Shown here in pieces: positions 1 through 8,869 of a stretch of DNA of 64,000 nucleotides (the stretch's first letter is position 1; each line of letters begins with the position of its first letter). Position numbers and translations under genes: made by a program. The stretch lies in NCBI GenBank assembly GCA_900472485.1, contig UCII01000026.1, forward strand, positions 62,001 to 126,000, given 5' to 3'. The notes under the pieces were generated by a model, which was not told the DNA's origin, did no database searches, and saw only the letters and a program-made list of their open reading frames with translations. This DNA comes from Hyphomicrobiales bacterium (lineage in GTDB: Bacteria; Pseudomonadota; Alphaproteobacteria; Rhizobiales; Rhizobiaceae).

Positions 1-479
1 CCGAACAGCGTTCTTGCCCGAATCGCGCGTGCCGTCTCCGACATATTCGGCTGCAATTCCGCGAGCGGCTCGGCAATGACGCCCATCAGGAACATATGCT
101 CTTCCAGGTGCCACTCGGGGCTCGGGCGGTCATCCGGCGGGCGATGGTCGAACAGCGCCTTCCATAGATTGCGATGAGTGACCGCAAAGCGCAGATAACC
201 GCGCGCCAGATTGCGCAGCCGGTCAGCTGGCGTGTGATCCTGAACCTCCGGCAGCGCGAGCGATGCCTCAAGCGCCTTCAGCGTCGCCGAATTGACGTGA
301 ATGACGAGATCGTCGAGATCGGCAAAGACCGTATAGAGACCGCCAAGAGCGCAGCCGACATCCTGGGTGACATCGCGCGCCCTCAGGTTTGAGAGCCCGT
401 CTGCAGCGATGCGATTGCGCGCCGCCTCGATCAGCCGCTGCTTCAGATCCTCGCGCTTTTCCAGGGTTTTTCTCGCCAT
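1..479 (-). CDS. TetR-family transcriptional regulator (C-terminus cut by window edge)
   Basis: The frame is open from an ATG at 477-479 to the window edge, giving about 159 residues. The N-terminus (MARKTLEKREDLKQRLIEAA, then a helix-turn-helix ending GGLYTVFADLDDLV) is typical of TetR DNA-binding domains, and the following helices fit a ligand-binding half. The C-terminal end lies outside the window. The gene is divergent from the pspA-like gene at 591, and the 111-bp gap holds three copies of a palindrome of TetR-operator size, so I infer it represses itself and the membrane-stress genes. The inducer cannot be read from the sequence. Confidence 0.85.
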   Translation of the reverse strand, partial: MARKTLEKREDLKQRLIEAARNRIAADGLSNLRARDVTQDVGCALGGLYTVFADLDDLVIHVNSATLKALEASLALPEVQDHTPADRLRNLARGYLRFAVTHRNLWKALFDHRPPDDRPSPEWHLEEHMFLMGVIAEPLAELQPNMSETARAIRARTLF

Positions 480-501
480 TAACTATTCCAATCTGATTTT
501 T

Positions 502-573
502 TGAACAGTGTTCAAAATTTTTCTTGAACGTTGTTCATGTTTCTGCCATACACATGTTCATGAACATCGTTCA
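502..573. promoter_or_regulatory. Three TGAAC-N3-GTTCA operators between the TetR gene and the pspA-like gene
   Basis: The same interrupted palindrome occurs at 502-514 (TGAACAGTGTTCA), 525-537 (TGAACGTTGTTCA) and 561-573 (TGAACATCGTTCA). A further perfect palindrome, TGTTCATGAACA, overlaps the third copy at 555-566. Only the three central bases vary. The array fills the shared promoter region of the divergent TetR and PspA genes, which strongly suggests that the adjacent TetR protein binds here and represses both directions. Confidence 0.75.
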
Positions 574-590
574 TAAACGGGAGGCAACAA

Positions 591-1280
591 ATGTTCAATT
601 CAATTCTGACGCTCATTCGCGGTGGGGCCTACGATGCGGAGCAAGCGTTCATCGATCGCAATGCGGTGCCCCTGCTGGCGCAGCAGATCCGCGAGGCGGC
701 TGGCGCCATTCAGTCGGCGCGGCGGGCTGTGGCGATTGCCATCGCGCAGAATGAACAGGAAAAGAACCGGCATGGAGCGATTGTCGGCCGCATTGCGGAT
801 CTGGAAACACGCGCCGTTGCCGCCCTCCAGAAGGGCAACGACGACCTTGCCCGGGAAGCGGCCGAGGCAATTGCCCAGCTCAAAGCCGAGCGGGATGCTT
901 CCGAGAAAGCCCAGGCGCAATTCACTCAGACGATCGGCAAACTCAAGGCAACCGTTCGCGCATCGGAAGCGCGGCTGCAGGAATTGCAGCGTGGCGAGCG
1001 CCTGGCGCGCGCCACGGAGCAGACACAGAAGCTCAATGCCGCCTGCGACGACAATTCCGGCCTGGCGACGCTCGACGATGCCGAGGAGACGCTCGCCCGT
1101 CTTCAAGCCTACCAGAGCCGCTGCGAGATTGCGGCTTCTGCCATGAAGGAAATGGATGCTGCGAGCCGGCAGGCACATATCATCGAAAAACTCGCCAATG
1201 CCGGCTGCGGCGCACCGCTCGGCCCTTCCGCCGACGACGTGATTGCCCGCCTGCGCGAACGCATGAATTCAGCAACCTGA
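591..1280 (+). CDS. PspA/IM30-family membrane-stress protein
   Basis: This 229-residue protein is almost entirely alpha-helical and rich in Ala, Glu, Gln, Arg and Lys, with long heptad-like stretches from about residue 25 to 190. That is the pattern of PspA/IM30 (ESCRT-III-like) proteins, which bind stressed inner membranes and limit proton leakage. There is no signal peptide or transmembrane segment. A ribosome binding site (GGGAGG) precedes the ATG. It is followed 45 bp later by a YiaA/B-type membrane protein in the same direction, and its promoter carries the TGAAC operators. It is divergent from canonical PspA, so the family call rests on overall pattern and length. Confidence 0.8.
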   Translation: MFNSILTLIRGGAYDAEQAFIDRNAVPLLAQQIREAAGAIQSARRAVAIAIAQNEQEKNRHGAIVGRIADLETRAVAALQKGNDDLAREAAEAIAQLKAERDASEKAQAQFTQTIGKLKATVRASEARLQELQRGERLARATEQTQKLNAACDDNSGLATLDDAEETLARLQAYQSRCEIAASAMKEMDAASRQAHIIEKLANAGCGAPLGPSADDVIARLRERMNSAT

Positions 1281-1325
1281 AAACGAACCCCCATCAAACA
1301 CATCAGATATTGAGAGGATACGATC

Positions 1326-1607
1326 ATGAACGACAGCTTTCAGAAACATTCCCAGGCTTGGGTCAGTTTCTCCTACATCTCTTTTGCCGCCGCCGCTTTC
1401 ATGCTCCTCGTCGGCCTTTACATGATGCCGATCGATCTCTGGGGCAAAGGCTATCTCGCCATGGGCATCCTGATGCTAGTGCAGACGGCGGTCAACGTCA
1501 CCAAGACGGTTCGTGACAACAGCGAGGCTGACAAGCTGATCCGCAAGGTAGAAGATGCCCGTACGGAAAAGCTTCTGGTTAAGTTCAATCGTGACGGTCA
1601 GGACTAA
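1326..1607 (+). CDS. YiaA/YiaB-type two-helix inner membrane protein
   Basis: This 93-residue protein has two hydrophobic segments, about residues 13-33 and 39-57, joined by a short loop containing the family-like phrase GLYMMPIDLWGKGYLAMG. A charged cytoplasmic tail of about 35 residues follows. This matches the YiaA/B two-helix domain, a stress-associated inner membrane family of unknown biochemical role. It lies just after the pspA-like gene on the same strand and probably shares its transcript, so I infer a shared role in envelope stress. Confidence 0.8.
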   Translation: MNDSFQKHSQAWVSFSYISFAAAAFMLLVGLYMMPIDLWGKGYLAMGILMLVQTAVNVTKTVRDNSEADKLIRKVEDARTEKLLVKFNRDGQD

Positions 1608-1697
1608 TCTTTATTAACGACGCTGTAGAGTTGTAGTCGCGCTCAACCTTTGCGTAACAACTCTATGGCGTCCTGTTGGCCGAATGAGGGATACGCC

Positions 1698-4600
1698 ATG
1701 CAAACGCATCTGATGAGATCGAGGAAGTTCGCGCCGCTGTTCTGGACGCAATTTCTGACCGCCTTCAACGATAATTTCTTAAAGCAGACTCTGGTTTTCG
1801 TTATTCTCGCGCAGATGGCGACGGAGGGTGCGGCGCTGGTCACACTTGCCGGCGGCATCTTCATCGTGCCGTTCCTGCTCTTGTCGGCGATTGCCGGTGA
1901 GCTTGCCGACAAATACGACAAGGCCAGGATGGCGGAGCTTCTTAAGCGCTGCGAGCTCCTGGTGGCGGCGATCTCGGTGGTCGGTATCGCCTTCTCCTCG
2001 ATCTGGATCCTGATGCTCGCCCTCTTCGGCTTCGGCGTCATTTCCTCGCTCTTCGGGCCGATCAAATACGGCATCCTGCCTGATCATCTGGCAAACCGGG
2101 ACCTCCCCAAGGCCAACGCCTGGATCGAAGGCGGCACCTTCATCGCCATTCTCACCGGCACGATGGTCGCCGCCATTGCCTTCCGCGAGGGCGAAAATGT
2201 CTGGATCTTCGGGCCGATGATGATGGGGCTTTCCATCCTCTGCTGGTTTGCCGCCCGCATGATCCCCTCGACCGGTTCCAAGGCGCCTGATCTCGTCGTC
2301 GACACCAATGTCGTGCGCTCCAGCTATAGGCTGGTCAACGAGCTTCGCGCCGATAGCCGCATCTGGCGAGCGTCGCTGATGAACTGCTGGTTCTGGTTCG
2401 TCGGCGCCTTCATCATGTCGATGCTGCCGGTCATGGTCACTGACATTCTCGGCGGCTCGGAAATCGTCGTTCCCGCCTATCTGTCGATCTTCGCCATATC
2501 CGTCGCCATCGGCTCGGCCATTGCCGGCTGGATGGCTGCCGGCCGCATCGTGCTTTTGCCGGCGCCGATCGGCATGCTGATCGTCGCGCTCTTCGGTCTC
2601 GATCTCGGCTGGAACCTATGGGGCTTGCAATCGACCAGCCATGCCGAAACCATTCTCGCCTTCTTCGCCGGACCGAAAACGATCCGCGTCGCCATCGATC
2701 TGGCCGGCATGGCGATCGGCGGTGCTTTCTTGGCCGTTCCGACCTTCTCGGCCATGCAGAGCTGGGCGAATGAGGATCGCCGCGCCCGCGTCATCGGCGC
2801 ATCGAACGTGCTGTCCGCTCTCTTCATTGCTGTGGGCTTGGCGCTTGTGGCCGTGCTTCAAGCGGTGGGTCTGTCGATCCCGGTCATCATTCTCAGCATC
2901 TCCGTACTCAACATCGCGATTGCCTGGTTGATGCTGAAAATGCTGCCGACCAACGCCTTCCGCGATCTGATCTCCATCGTCTTCCGCGCCTTCATGCGGC
3001 TTGAGGTCGAAGGTCTGGAAAACATTCGCAAGGCAGGCCCCGCGCCGATCATTGCGCTCAACCATGTGAGTCTGCTGGACGGCGCTCTGGCGCTCGCCAT
3101 CACCGAGGAAGAGCCTGTCTTCGCCATCGACTATGCCTTCGCCAAGAAATGGTGGGTGCGGCCGCTCTTGAAGATGTGCAAGTTCCTGCCGCTCGACCCG
3201 ACCAAGCCGATGGCGACGCGCTCGCTGATCAAGGTCATCCAGGACGGCAGCCCCGTCGGCATCTTCCCCGAGGGCCGTCTGACCGTCACCGGTACGCTGA
3301 TGAAGGTCTATGACGGTGCCGCCATGGTCGCCGACAAGACCGGCGCCATGATCGTGCCCGTTCGCATCGATGGTCTGGAGAAGAGCTACGCCTCCTATCT
3401 GACGTCTAGCCATGTCCGTCGCCGTCTCTTCCCCAAGGTCAAGGTGACGATCCTCGAGCCGGTCAAGCTCGATGTTCCCGCCGAGCTCAAGGGCAGGAAG
3501 CGCCGTATCGCCGCTGGTGCCGCGCTCTACCAGATCATGTCGACGCTGATGTTCCGCACCGCCGACACCAACAATACAGTCCTCGGCCGCGTCATCGAAA
3601 GCGCCCATGAATATGGCGGCAAGAAGCTCGCCGTTGAGGACCCGATCGCCGGCAAGCTCTCCTATGCCAAGCTGCTGACCGGGGCTGCGGTGCTGGGCGC
3701 GAAGTTCAAGAAGATGTTCCCGAACGAGAAGACGCTCGGCGTGATGCTGCCGAATGCCAACGGCACCGCCGCGACCGTGCTGGGCGTGATGTCGGCGGGC
3801 AAGGTTCCGGCCATGCTGAACTTCACAGCTGGCGCTGCGAATATCCTCTCCGCCTGCCGGACGGCGGAGGTCAAGCATGTGCTCTGCTCGCGCGCCTTCA
3901 TCACGCAGGCGAAACTCGGCCCGGTGGTCGAAGAGTTGGAAAAGCAGGTGACGTTCGTTTGGCTGGATGAGCTGCGCACGCAGATCACCTTCCTCGACAA
4001 GATCGTCGGCCTTCTTCGCAAATATCGGCCGCTGGTGAAACGCAGCGCCGACGATCCGGCCGTCATTCTCTTCACCTCCGGTTCGGAAGGGGCACCGAAG
4101 GGCGTGGTGCTGACGCACCGCAATGTCCTGTCGAATGCTGCCCAAGCCGCTTCGCGCATCGACTTCCACCCCGGCGACAAGGTGTTCAACGTCCTGCCGA
4201 TGTTCCACTCCTTCGGCCTGACGGCAGGCACGATCCTGCCGCTGGTCTCCGGTGTGCCGGTGTTCTTCTATCCGTCGCCGCTGCACTATCGCATCGTGCC
4301 GGAACTGATCTACGTCTCCAATGCCACCATCGTCTTCGGCACGGATACGTTCCTGAACGGCTATGCTCGCACCGCCCATCCTTACGACCTGAGATCGATC
4401 CGCTACATCTTCTCGGGCGCGGAGCCGGTGAAGGCATCGACCCGCGAGGTCTATATGGAGAAATTCGGCCTGCGCATCCTGGAAGGCTACGGCGTCACCG
4501 AGGCTGCCCCGGTGATCTCGCTGAACACGCCGATGTACAACCGCACCGGAACGGTCGGAAAGATCATGCCGGGCATGGAATGGAAGCTCGAGCCGGTTCC

Positions 4601-5093
4601 CGGCATCGATGAGGGCGGCCGTCTTCTGATCCGCGGCGCCAACGTCATGGCCGGCTACCTGCGCGCCGACAATCCCGGCGTCCTTGAACCTCTGCCGGAA
4701 GGCTGGCACGATACGGGTGACATCGTAACGATCGACGAAGACGGTTTCATCAAGATCCGCGGCCGAGCCAAGCGCTTCGCCAAGATCGGCGGCGAGATGA
4801 TCTCGCTTGCCGCGGTGGAAACGCTTGCCGCACAACTCTGGCCGGGTGCTCTCAGCGTCGTCTCGTCCGTACCCGATGCCAAGAAGGGCGAGCGTCTCGT
4901 GCTCCTGACCGATGCGCCGGGTGCGACTAGAAGCGATTTCCTGGCCTTCGCCAAATCGAAGGGTGCCACGGAAATGATGGTCCCCGCTGAAGTGACCGTC
5001 GGCAAGGTACCGGTCCTCGGCTCCGGCAAGGTCGATTTTGTCACGGCGCGTGCTATGGCTTTGGAAGCTCAAGCGCAGTCACAGGCGGCGTAA
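1698..5093 (+). CDS. LplT-PlsC-acyl-ACP synthetase fusion (lysophospholipid import and re-acylation)
   Basis: Three parts are fused in 1131 residues. Residues 1 to about 410 form a 12-helix MFS transporter like the lysophospholipid flippase LplT (FWTQFLTAFNDNFLKQ near the start). About 430-640 is a PlsC acyltransferase with the HX4D motif (NHVSLLDG, about 455-462) and FPEGR near 522. About 660-1131 is an AMP-binding synthetase with LFTSGSEGAPKG (from about 791) and GYGVTEAAP (near 930). Such fusions flip lysophospholipids inward and re-acylate them (2-acylglycerophosphoethanolamine acyltransferase / acyl-ACP synthetase). I chose the ATG at 1698 because GAGGG lies eight bases upstream; an in-frame TTG at 1650 is less likely. 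A strong terminator follows. Confidence 0.9.
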   Translation: MQTHLMRSRKFAPLFWTQFLTAFNDNFLKQTLVFVILAQMATEGAALVTLAGGIFIVPFLLLSAIAGELADKYDKARMAELLKRCELLVAAISVVGIAFSSIWILMLALFGFGVISSLFGPIKYGILPDHLANRDLPKANAWIEGGTFIAILTGTMVAAIAFREGENVWIFGPMMMGLSILCWFAARMIPSTGSKAPDLVVDTNVVRSSYRLVNELRADSRIWRASLMNCWFWFVGAFIMSMLPVMVTDILGGSEIVVPAYLSIFAISVAIGSAIAGWMAAGRIVLLPAPIGMLIVALFGLDLGWNLWGLQSTSHAETILAFFAGPKTIRVAIDLAGMAIGGAFLAVPTFSAMQSWANEDRRARVIGASNVLSALFIAVGLALVAVLQAVGLSIPVIILSISVLNIAIAWLMLKMLPTNAFRDLISIVFRAFMRLEVEGLENIRKAGPAPIIALNHVSLLDGALALAITEEEPVFAIDYAFAKKWWVRPLLKMCKFLPLDPTKPMATRSLIKVIQDGSPVGIFPEGRLTVTGTLMKVYDGAAMVADKTGAMIVPVRIDGLEKSYASYLTSSHVRRRLFPKVKVTILEPVKLDVPAELKGRKRRIAAGAALYQIMSTLMFRTADTNNTVLGRVIESAHEYGGKKLAVEDPIAGKLSYAKLLTGAAVLGAKFKKMFPNEKTLGVMLPNANGTAATVLGVMSAGKVPAMLNFTAGAANILSACRTAEVKHVLCSRAFITQAKLGPVVEELEKQVTFVWLDELRTQITFLDKIVGLLRKYRPLVKRSADDPAVILFTSGSEGAPKGVVLTHRNVLSNAAQAASRIDFHPGDKVFNVLPMFHSFGLTAGTILPLVSGVPVFFYPSPLHYRIVPELIYVSNATIVFGTDTFLNGYARTAHPYDLRSIRYIFSGAEPVKASTREVYMEKFGLRILEGYGVTEAAPVISLNTPMYNRTGTVGKIMPGMEWKLEPVPGIDEGGRLLIRGANVMAGYLRADNPGVLEPLPEGWHDTGDIVTIDEDGFIKIRGRAKRFAKIGGEMISLAAVETLAAQLWPGALSVVSSVPDAKKGERLVLLTDAPGATRSDFLAFAKSKGATEMMVPAEVTVGKVPVLGSGKVDFVTARAMALEAQAQSQAA

Positions 5094-5111
5094 GCTGCCC
5101 TCCTGAATGGC

Positions 5112-5148
5112 AAAAGCGGCCGATAGCATCAGCTATCGGCCGCTTTTT
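5112..5148. terminator. Bidirectional intrinsic terminator
   Basis: A perfect 16-bp stem (5112-5127 with 5132-5147) has a four-base loop, an A-run on one side and a T-run on the other. It lies between the convergent acyltransferase fusion and histidine kinase genes and can terminate both. Its GC core reappears after leuA at 16117-16127. Confidence 0.9.
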
Positions 5149-5189
5149 GTTGTTTCAGCAAGATCATTGCATGTCGCGCCAATTCCGTT

Positions 5190-6203
5190 TCAGGCAATGC
5201 ACGGCAGAACGATCCGAAATGCCGTGCCGTCCTTGCTCGTATCCAGCAGCTCGATGCTGCCGCCATGCGAGGCGAGCATTGCGCGGACGATCCCGAGGCC
5301 CATGCCCGTGCCGCCATTGTCGCGTCGCGTCGAGAAGAAGGGTTCAAAGATGCGATCCCGATTGCCATCGGCAATTCCGTGCCCATTGTCGCGCATCTGG
5401 ATCGTCATCTTTCTCCCTTCGCTGCTTGCCTTGATCGCAACGGTCGTAGCGCCGTTCTGAAACGCATTCTCTGCCAGATTGGCAAAGATGATGCCGGCTG
5501 CCTCGCCGGGCAGCGACAGCATCTTGTCGGCGCTGCCTTCATCGCTGATGGCCAATGGGCGAAACTGCATCTTCAGCTGGGCAATGATATCGCCGAGACT
5601 GCTGGAGCCCTGTTCGGATGGCAGCTCGGCTTTGGCCAATTCGCGCAGGCGCGACAGCAGCCGGTCCAGCCGCTCGGTGTCGGCGATGATGTTTGCAAGG
5701 AAGCGGTTGCGCTGCCCCAGGCTCATCGGATTGCTCTCATCATCGTCGCGCAGCAGTTCCGCCGCACCCTTGATCGAGGTCAAGGGCGATTTCAGCTCGT
5801 GGGAAACGTGGGTGGCGAAGGAACGGACATAATCGGAATGGTCGACGAGCTTGCCGGCGAGATCGAGAAAGCTCTGCGAAAGGGTGGCGACCTCGCGTGT
5901 GCCGTAGATTTCAAGCGGCCGGATTGCGGATCGTCCGCCGCGGGCGATCTCTTCGGTTCGGGCAATCAGGGCATTGATCGGCGTAGTCAGCGTGCGCGTC
6001 AGCACATAGGCGACGATGAGGGTGAGGATCACAACGGCGGCGAGCGTCGCGATCTCCGCCGGCGCCATGGCGCCGGAGGCGGCGCGCACGACCCGAAACC
6101 AGATGATCGTGATTATCGGCAGCGTCATCACCGTCAGAAGCACGGCATACACGATGAGGGCAAGCGGCGGCCGCCATTTCGGCTTTACCTTTGGCGCGCG
6201 CAT
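5190..6203 (-). CDS. Two-component sensor histidine kinase (CreC-like)
   Basis: This 337-residue kinase has two transmembrane segments (about 15-37 and 50-68) with hardly any periplasmic sequence between them, then a HAMP-like linker. The phosphoacceptor motif has His135 in FATHVSHELKSPLTSIKG. The ATPase boxes follow: N box NLAENAFQNGA, G1 DNGHGIAD and G2 GGTGMGLGIV. It overlaps the response-regulator stop by four bases (ATGA), so the two are translationally coupled. With almost no extracellular domain, it probably senses through its membrane helices or a partner, and the upstream DUF4173 membrane protein is a candidate. CreBC is only the nearest known system I can name. Confidence 0.9.
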   Translation of the reverse strand: MRAPKVKPKWRPPLALIVYAVLLTVMTLPIITIIWFRVVRAASGAMAPAEIATLAAVVILTLIVAYVLTRTLTTPINALIARTEEIARGGRSAIRPLEIYGTREVATLSQSFLDLAGKLVDHSDYVRSFATHVSHELKSPLTSIKGAAELLRDDDESNPMSLGQRNRFLANIIADTERLDRLLSRLRELAKAELPSEQGSSSLGDIIAQLKMQFRPLAISDEGSADKMLSLPGEAAGIIFANLAENAFQNGATTVAIKASSEGRKMTIQMRDNGHGIADGNRDRIFEPFFSTRRDNGGTGMGLGIVRAMLASHGGSIELLDTSKDGTAFRIVLPCIA

Positions 6204-6907
6204 CAGACGCTTCCTTCCGCAGCCGATGTCAGCTTGAAGCCGATACCGTGCACCGTGGCGATGATGCCCTTGCCGCCGACGGCCGAAAGCTTGGCGCGGA
6301 GATTGCGGATATGGCTGTCTATGGTGCGGTCGGCGACCTGCATGTCAGCGCCATAGGCCGCTTCCATCAGTTGATCGCGGCTGAAGACGATCTCGGGGCG
6401 TGACAGCAGTATATCGAGGATCGAGAATTCGAGTGCCGTCAAGGTGAGCGGCACATCGGCGAAACTGGCGGTGCGGCCACCGCGATTGAGACGCAGAGAT
6501 CCTACGGACACCGAGCCATTGGTCGCATCCGGCTCCGAGCCATGGCCGCTTCGCTTCAAGATGGTCCGGACCCGCGCGACCAGTTCACGCGGGCTGAAGG
6601 GTTTGGTGACATAATCGTCGCCGCCGATTTCCAGGCCGAGGATCCTGTCGATTTCCTCGTCGCGTGCCGACAGGAAGAGGATCGGAAGGTTCGATGTCTT
6701 GCGAATACGGCGACAGACTTCCAGCCCATCCATGTCGGGCATGCCAACGTCGAGAACGATCAGATCGAGACCGCCTTTGTGAAAGGCCATCATGGCCTCT
6801 GTGCCGTTGCGCGCGGTCGTCGTCTTCATGCCGGCGCGGTCGAGCGCGAAGCAGATCACGTCGCGAATATTTGGTTCATCGTCGGCGACGAGGATGCGCT
6901 GGGCCAT
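6203..6907 (-). CDS. OmpR/PhoB-family response regulator
   Basis: The receiver domain (about residues 1-120) has the acidic pocket (VADDEP), the phosphoryl-accepting Asp53 (VLDVGMPDMDG) and the conserved Lys in DDYVTKPFSP. The C-terminal winged helix (about 135-230) ends in the usual DRTIDSHIRNLRAKL recognition region. I chose the ATG at 6905-6907 (MAQRILVADDEP) because the longer open frame upstream runs into the preceding gene. It starts 17 bp after the DUF4173 stop and overlaps the kinase start by four bases, so the three genes form one operon with the kinase as its partner. Confidence 0.92.
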   Translation of the reverse strand: MAQRILVADDEPNIRDVICFALDRAGMKTTTARNGTEAMMAFHKGGLDLIVLDVGMPDMDGLEVCRRIRKTSNLPILFLSARDEEIDRILGLEIGGDDYVTKPFSPRELVARVRTILKRSGHGSEPDATNGSVSVGSLRLNRGGRTASFADVPLTLTALEFSILDILLSRPEIVFSRDQLMEAAYGADMQVADRTIDSHIRNLRAKLSAVGGKGIIATVHGIGFKLTSAAEGSV

Positions 6908-6924
6908 GCTGTAAGGGTCCTGGT

Positions 6925-8433
6925 TCACCCATTCGTTTTCTTCGTTTCCGCCTGATCTTGCAAGAGTTGTGTCTGTTTGAGGTAGTCGTCGAGGCGGGCG
7001 TCGCGATATGTCCAGCTTCGCCAGTCGCGCGGGCGTCCGATATGCTGCCATAATAATGTTTCGCGCACCCTGCGAGCATCCGCGTCGGCGGGCAACGATG
7101 CCAGATAGGTATCGAGCGCTGGAATGGCCGCCGGACCGAGCGTCGACAGATAATCAAGATCGAGCACGATGCCTTCGCCCGATATCTCGCGACTATGGGC
7201 AACGTTGAAGCGGGCGATGAAGGCGGGGATATCGGCGAGCGCTGCAGCATAGAGTGTGAGAACCAGCATCGCGGAGCTTAACGCGATCAGCCACTCGTTG
7301 GAGCGACGAAGCAGGATGCGCAGGAGGATGAGAAAGAGGCCGACTGCGACCAGCCCCATCCAGATGCCGGCCGCAACACGCAACTCCGTCAGCGAATAGA
7401 CTTCGACATAGAGATCGAGCCGCAGAATGGAGGAAAGGCAGAGCAGGATGTTCTGCGCGATCCACAGATGCACCAGGCCGCGAAGCAGCGGACTTCTGTC
7501 GCCTGGGCCGCCGCGCCGCATGGCGGTAAGCACGAAGACGGCGGCAAGGATTGCTGTCAGTAGCAGTGAATAGGCACCGCGATGGGCGTATTCGGCATGG
7601 CTCATGCCATCGGGCAGGCTTGCTCCACCCCAGAGATAGGTAAGATCGAGCAGCGTCTGCACGGCAAACAGCGCGTTGAAGACCAGCAGCGAACGCAACA
7701 GGGCGCCATGGCTGAACAGCGCATCTTCAGCTCCGGTTGCGATGTCAGGGACATCGCGTCGACGGGGGCCCCGCCGCATGAGACGTGGACGAAGCAGCAG
7801 GGACAGAAAGGCTGCAATGGCAAGCCAGAAGCCGATGCGCCATATGCTGAACAGCTGCAGCAGGAAGGTAAGGTCGATGCTGCGCAGCGTCTTGTCGATC
7901 AGCGGATTGGCGGCTGCAAAAAGGGCAAGAAAGCCAGCGGCAAAAACCAGCGGCATGATCCAGTTGCGAAGATGATGCCGCACGCCATACGGTGACGGCT
8001 TTTGCAGACGCTGCAGCCAGCGATAGCTCGCGCGGCGAAAAGGCCGTGCCGGCACGTCCAGAAGGAAGCGCAGCAGCACGAGCGGCAGGCGGATCCGTTG
8101 CGAAGGGGTCAATCCGCCGATGCCGAGCGAGATCAAGCAAAGACTGAGAAGGCTGATTGCGATACCCATCCAGGAGGTGGCTTCGGCAAGGGGCGTGGAC
8201 GCGACAAGGCTGAGGGCGACAAGCACTGCGATTTTTGGAATGGATTGCCTTTTTCGTGAGGAGATCAGTAGACCGGCGGCAACGGCATTGGTGAAGATAA
8301 AAAGATTGAGGCCGGGTTGCCTGTCGAAAAGCAGAAAGTCGGCCAAGGCGAGAAGGGCAATGAATGTGAGGAATTTACGATGGGATTTATTTGTGGAGTT
8401 TGAGGGAAGGGCTGCTGCATCGGATAGGCTCAT
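6925..8433 (-). CDS. DUF4173-type polytopic membrane protein
   Basis: This is a protein of about 502 residues with roughly a dozen hydrophobic segments, an Arg-rich cytoplasmic loop in the middle and a soluble C-terminal tail of about 100 residues. The phrases LLFDRQPGLNLFIFTNAVAAG and MSHAEYAHRGAYSLLLTAIL resemble the DUF4173/DUF4153 membrane families, whose function is unknown. I chose the start at 8431-8433 because GGAG lies nine bases upstream; an ATG two codons earlier is too close to it. It is the first gene of the operon with the response regulator and kinase. I infer it may be the sensory partner or the target of that system. Confidence 0.75.
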   Translation of the reverse strand: MSLSDAAALPSNSTNKSHRKFLTFIALLALADFLLFDRQPGLNLFIFTNAVAAGLLISSRKRQSIPKIAVLVALSLVASTPLAEATSWMGIAISLLSLCLISLGIGGLTPSQRIRLPLVLLRFLLDVPARPFRRASYRWLQRLQKPSPYGVRHHLRNWIMPLVFAAGFLALFAAANPLIDKTLRSIDLTFLLQLFSIWRIGFWLAIAAFLSLLLRPRLMRRGPRRRDVPDIATGAEDALFSHGALLRSLLVFNALFAVQTLLDLTYLWGGASLPDGMSHAEYAHRGAYSLLLTAILAAVFVLTAMRRGGPGDRSPLLRGLVHLWIAQNILLCLSSILRLDLYVEVYSLTELRVAAGIWMGLVAVGLFLILLRILLRRSNEWLIALSSAMLVLTLYAAALADIPAFIARFNVAHSREISGEGIVLDLDYLSTLGPAAIPALDTYLASLPADADARRVRETLLWQHIGRPRDWRSWTYRDARLDDYLKQTQLLQDQAETKKTNG

Positions 8434-8725
8434 CGGCATCGGCTCCGGGCGAGATGTTCGGCGAAGAGTATGATCTTGGCCCCTTGAGCGGGCGGATCGG
8501 CTTGAGGGTGGCGATCGTCCTCGAGCCACCAGCCTTCCTTGAGAAGGCTGCATGGCAAGCGGGCGGGCGGAGCGGTGACTGTCTCGGGCCTGTTGTTCAT
8601 GGCGCGACGATGGCGCCTGTCTTTGCAGAATCTGTGCAGAAGCCGAGGAGCTATTCAGGAAAATGGCTTAGGTTGGAAAGTTAAAATCATCGCACTTGTC
8701 TGAGATCTGAACAACAATTGCCGTG

Positions 8726-8764
8726 CGCAACGCTAATCTTGGCAGGATAAATTTTAGCGTTGCG
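8726..8764. repeat. 11-bp perfect inverted repeat, 17-bp spacer
   Basis: CGCAACGCTAA at 8726-8736 is matched exactly by its reverse complement at 8754-8764. The arms are far enough apart to be two operator half-sites or a long-loop hairpin. It lies between the divergent DUF4173 and GGDEF genes. Its function is unknown. Confidence 0.55.
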
Positions 8765-8869
8765 TGAAAGATGTCTCGAAATGGGGCAGTCACTTGTGGA
8801 ACTTAAGCATATATTTCCCAGCTTCCAGTCGGCCTATGGATTGCCGGTCTGAAAATCGATTTGTTGACG

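Noticed and set aside
2616..5072. 818-codon open frame on the minus strand
   Set aside because: It is antisense to the clearly assigned LplT-PlsC-Aas fusion, has low-complexity Arg/Asp/His-rich composition and no recognisable domain. It is a GC-rich shadow frame.
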